Source: Natronohydrobacter sp.
GTDB lineage: Bacteria; Pseudomonadota; Alphaproteobacteria; Rhodobacterales; Rhodobacteraceae
Assembly (NCBI GenBank): GCA_007118445.1
Contig: SKRP01000088.1
Coordinates: 1 to 7,370, forward strand
DNA: 7,370 bases
Direction of reading: 5' to 3'
The position numbers were made by a program, and so were the translations under genes. Below are positions 5,732-7,370 of the stretch, one piece after another. The notes under the pieces are model-generated. The model searched no databases. It was not told the DNA's origin and was given only the letters and a program-made list of their open reading frames with translations. Numbering within the stretch: the first letter of the stretch is position 1; the number at the start of each line of letters is the position of its first letter.

Positions 5732-6180
5732 CTAGAGTGACCCCCGATCAAGTTGACGCATATCCTGCATGGCGGTGGTATCGCGCGCATTCCTGTGCTG
5801 TGGAGGAGGTCAATGCCGATGCGATGTCACTGCATAGGGTATCCGCCAGTGCCGCGCGCATTATGGCGTCGGCGCAGCTCCTCTGCCCCCAACAGCAAGG
5901 CTGATTCCACTGTCTCGCGGATCTCGAAATCGACCCCGGCGCGGATCGGCTCCATCGCATGGCCGCGATCATAGCTGCGCGCGAGCAAGGCGGCATTGGG
6001 GAATTCGTGTCGCGCGCCAACCCTGCGATCCGGTTCACTGCATCGCGGTCATCCACGCAGATCAGGATCGCCTGCCCTGCGCCGCGCCCGTGCCTCTCGC
6101 TGCAGAAATAATACCGCTCGACCTCGCCCGAATCGGGGTTTCTACAGCCTCGGTGGAAAGCGGCCCCAGGATTGCTGCGT
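5732..6180 (-). pseudogene. Decayed Kef-type K+/H+ antiporter, C-terminal NAD-binding (RCK/TrkA-N) region
   Basis: Remnant of a KefB/KefC-type glutathione-gated potassium efflux antiporter. Homologous pieces follow one another on the minus strand but in different frames: STEAVET (6157-6137); EVERYY (6125-6108), where a GDxTR motif should follow but is lost; AILICVDDRDAVNRIAGLAR (6071-6012); then, shifted, EFPNAALLARSYDRGHAM (6006-5953) running on through RAGVDFEIRETVESALLLG to about 5872; shifted back, ADAIMRAAL (5873-5847); and in the third frame NARDTTAMQDMRQLDRGSL with a TAG at 5734-5732. At least three frame changes are needed, and the N-terminal membrane domain is absent, so it cannot make a working antiporter. 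An open frame of 148 codons (6194-5748) spans part of it but switches out of homology in the middle. Sequencing error would hardly explain so many shifts plus the missing 5' part. The left limit of homology is uncertain and may reach about 6225 (HMLHAQRS-like piece). Confidence 0.8.
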
Positions 6181-6335
6181 TGCGCATGCAGCATATGCCT
6201 ACAGCAGCCGTTCGCTGGGCCATTTACTGTGACTTGCAGCAGAGAGCAGGAGCCCCGCAGACAAGTTTGCGAGCGATTTTCACGCTTATGAAACTGCCTG
6301 GCCAGGAATGTGTCTTGTGGGGCTGCCGAAAATGA
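6181..6335. other. Non-coding stretch, nothing recognised
   Basis: About 155 bp between the Kef remnant and the phosphodiesterase stop. I see no gene-like frame, no good terminator and no repeat of note. It may contain further eroded Kef sequence, since the missing membrane domain would have lain here, but no piece is recognisable with confidence. Confidence 0.4.
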
Positions 6336-7094
6336 TCATTGCGGCTCCTGGTCCAGCTTTATCTGATAACTCACACTGCCCTTCGGACCTATCGCATGAA
6401 GATCAAAGGCCGGAGCCATTCGAACAGGTTTGTGGGGTTCAGCGCCAGACAATGACAGGCTCAGACCATGGCCGATCGCTGATGCCGTGCTGGAAAGACA
6501 TCCGGCCCAGATTGTCTGGATGGCGCGATGACTGTGACCCGCGATGATTCGGCAGACAGCGCTGCCCTCGATCAGACGCGACAGCGCATCCGCGTCCTGA
6601 AAGCCGGGTCTGTCCAGATGGGGGGTGCCTGTCGCGAAGGGCGGATGGTGAAGCGCCAGCATTGACGGTGTTTGCGCATGGCCAAGGCGATCTGCCAGCC
6701 AGTCCAATCGCGATCTGTCCAAGCCGGGACGCCCATCTTCAAGCGTGCTGTCCAGCGCGATCAGCTGCAAGTCGGCAATCGGGGCGATAAAGCTCAGATG
6801 GTCAGGGGCGAAATCGGCCCAGCCATCAAAGGCGATGCGAAACCCGGCTGGGTCGTCATGATTGCCGGGCATTGGCCAAAGCGGGACCGGCGCCCTGTGC
6901 AAAACAGGCAGCGCATGCGCATAGCCTTTTGCGCTGCGGTCGATGATATCGCCGGTCAGCACAATCGCATCAGGCTTGATTTCCATCGCCGCAATCTGCG
7001 CGAAGGCCTGAAGCAGAGCCTCTGCGGGATCATGGAACGGGTCGGCACCATCATCGCGCAGATGCGGGTCACTCAGTTGTGCGATAAGCGCCAC
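6336..7094 (-). CDS. Calcineurin-like metallophosphoesterase (CpdA-type phosphodiesterase)
   Basis: Cytoplasmic enzyme of 252 aa in the class III cyclic-nucleotide phosphodiesterase (CpdA/GpdQ-like) group, hydrolysing a phosphodi- or monoester with two metal ions. All metal-binding blocks are present in order: SDPHL (D9, H11), LTGDIID (D49), GNHDD (N78, H79), LHHPPF (H149) and GHSHR (H187, H189). I prefer the GTG at 7094, which gives MALIAQLSDPHL, the usual family beginning, and lies 4 nt after the permease stop. A TTG at 7133 would add 13 residues (PARAAARFRAEP...) that overlap the permease and do not resemble the family. No strong Shine-Dalgarno is seen, so translation is probably coupled to the permease. 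Position behind an ABC importer suggests that it processes an imported phosphodiester or acts in signalling; the substrate cannot be told from the sequence. Confidence 0.9.
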   Translation of the reverse strand: MALIAQLSDPHLRDDGADPFHDPAEALLQAFAQIAAMEIKPDAIVLTGDIIDRSAKGYAHALPVLHRAPVPLWPMPGNHDDPAGFRIAFDGWADFAPDHLSFIAPIADLQLIALDSTLEDGRPGLDRSRLDWLADRLGHAQTPSMLALHHPPFATGTPHLDRPGFQDADALSRLIEGSAVCRIIAGHSHRAIQTIWAGCLSSTASAIGHGLSLSLSGAEPHKPVRMAPAFDLHAIGPKGSVSYQIKLDQEPQ

Positions 7095-7098
7095 AGGT

Positions 7099-7370
7099 TC
7101 AGCCCGAAAACGCGCTGCTGCCCTGGCGGGCAAGCCACAGATTGACCGCCAGCAAGATACCGGACGTGATCGTGATCGCGATCATGCTCATGGCCATGCC
7201 GGTCTGGACCGAGCCCTGTTCGAATTGCGCAAAGACAAAGGTGCCCACCGTGCGCATCCCCGCCGGTGCCAGCATGATCGAGGCCACCAATTCGCGTGAG
7301 GCAATCGCAAAGACCAGCATCATCGCGGCAATCAGTGAAGGCGCCATCAGCGGCAGGGTTACATGGCGCA
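7099..7370 (-). CDS. ABC-transporter inner-membrane permease, C-terminal part (5' end outside window)
   Basis: Only the last 90 or so residues are in the window; the frame is open at the right edge. The visible part begins RHVTLPLMAPSLIAAMMLVF, then ASRELVASIMLAPAGMRTVG, and ends with a last membrane helix (IAITITSGILLAVNLWL). The wording TLPL..P.L.A..LVF...REL..S..L is that of the binding-protein-dependent permeases of the Fe3+/spermidine-putrescine/phosphonate group (FbpB/PotC-like). The EAA loop lies just upstream of what is visible. The substrate is unknown. It is followed directly by the phosphodiesterase gene (GTG 4 nt after this TGA), so the two form one operon. An ATG at 7347 is internal to the protein, not a start. 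Confidence 0.88.
   Translation of the reverse strand, partial: RHVTLPLMAPSLIAAMMLVFAIASRELVASIMLAPAGMRTVGTFVFAQFEQGSVQTGMAMSMIAITITSGILLAVNLWLARQGSSAFSG

Noticed and set aside
5748..6194. 148-codon minus-strand frame as an intact protein
   Set aside because: Only its parts near 6071-6009 and 5873-5847 match Kef; the middle homology is in another frame, so it is part of a pseudogene.
6248..6348. AGGAGCC and GGCTCCT inverted repeat around the phosphodiesterase stop
   Set aside because: Seven bases separated by about 87 bp in GC-rich DNA; no flanking structure suggests a mobile element or terminator.

Overview
The window looks like a denitrification and nitric-oxide-response locus from an alphaproteobacterium, most probably of the Rhodobacterales (Paracoccus/Rhodobacter/Roseobacter type). 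The basis is moderately high GC, E-x2-S-R FNR-type regulation, the combination narK / NsrR / NnrS / NnrU, and a small Cys-rich DUF6455-type protein. Genus cannot be fixed from the sequence alone.

Left block (1-2213): on the minus strand, a universal-stress-protein gene (start about 1954) is followed 48 bp later by narK, a nitrate/nitrite transporter whose end is cut by the left edge of the window. The respiratory nitrate reductase genes (narGHJI) would be expected beyond that edge. A Crp/Fnr-family regulator without FNR-type Fe-S cysteines (NarR/Nnr/Dnr-like) is divergent from this pair. The 258 bp between them holds two near-perfect FNR-type boxes, the only two found in the window.

Middle block (2954-5728): nsrR (an Fe-S NO sensor of the Rrf2 family) faces left and nnrS faces right, with a 9+9 bp inverted repeat between their starts that is a good candidate for a shared NsrR operator. 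nnrS and nnrU overlap by ATGA and are translationally coupled. They are followed by a small Cys-rich DUF6455-like gene whose start region can form an 8-bp hairpin. Together these genes suggest a nitrate-respiration module with an NO-sensing and NO-tolerance branch.

Right block (5729-7370): a decayed remnant of a Kef-type K+/H+ antiporter (C-terminal NAD-binding RCK region, broken over three frames) lies tail to tail with the DUF6455 gene. A minus-strand operon follows: the C-terminal end of an ABC-transporter permease (cut by the right edge), then a calcineurin-like phosphodiesterase. This operon has no visible link to denitrification.

I did not find a clearly new biological system. The most informative points are the paired FNR boxes, the candidate NsrR operator, the hairpin at the DUF6455 gene start and the Kef pseudogene.
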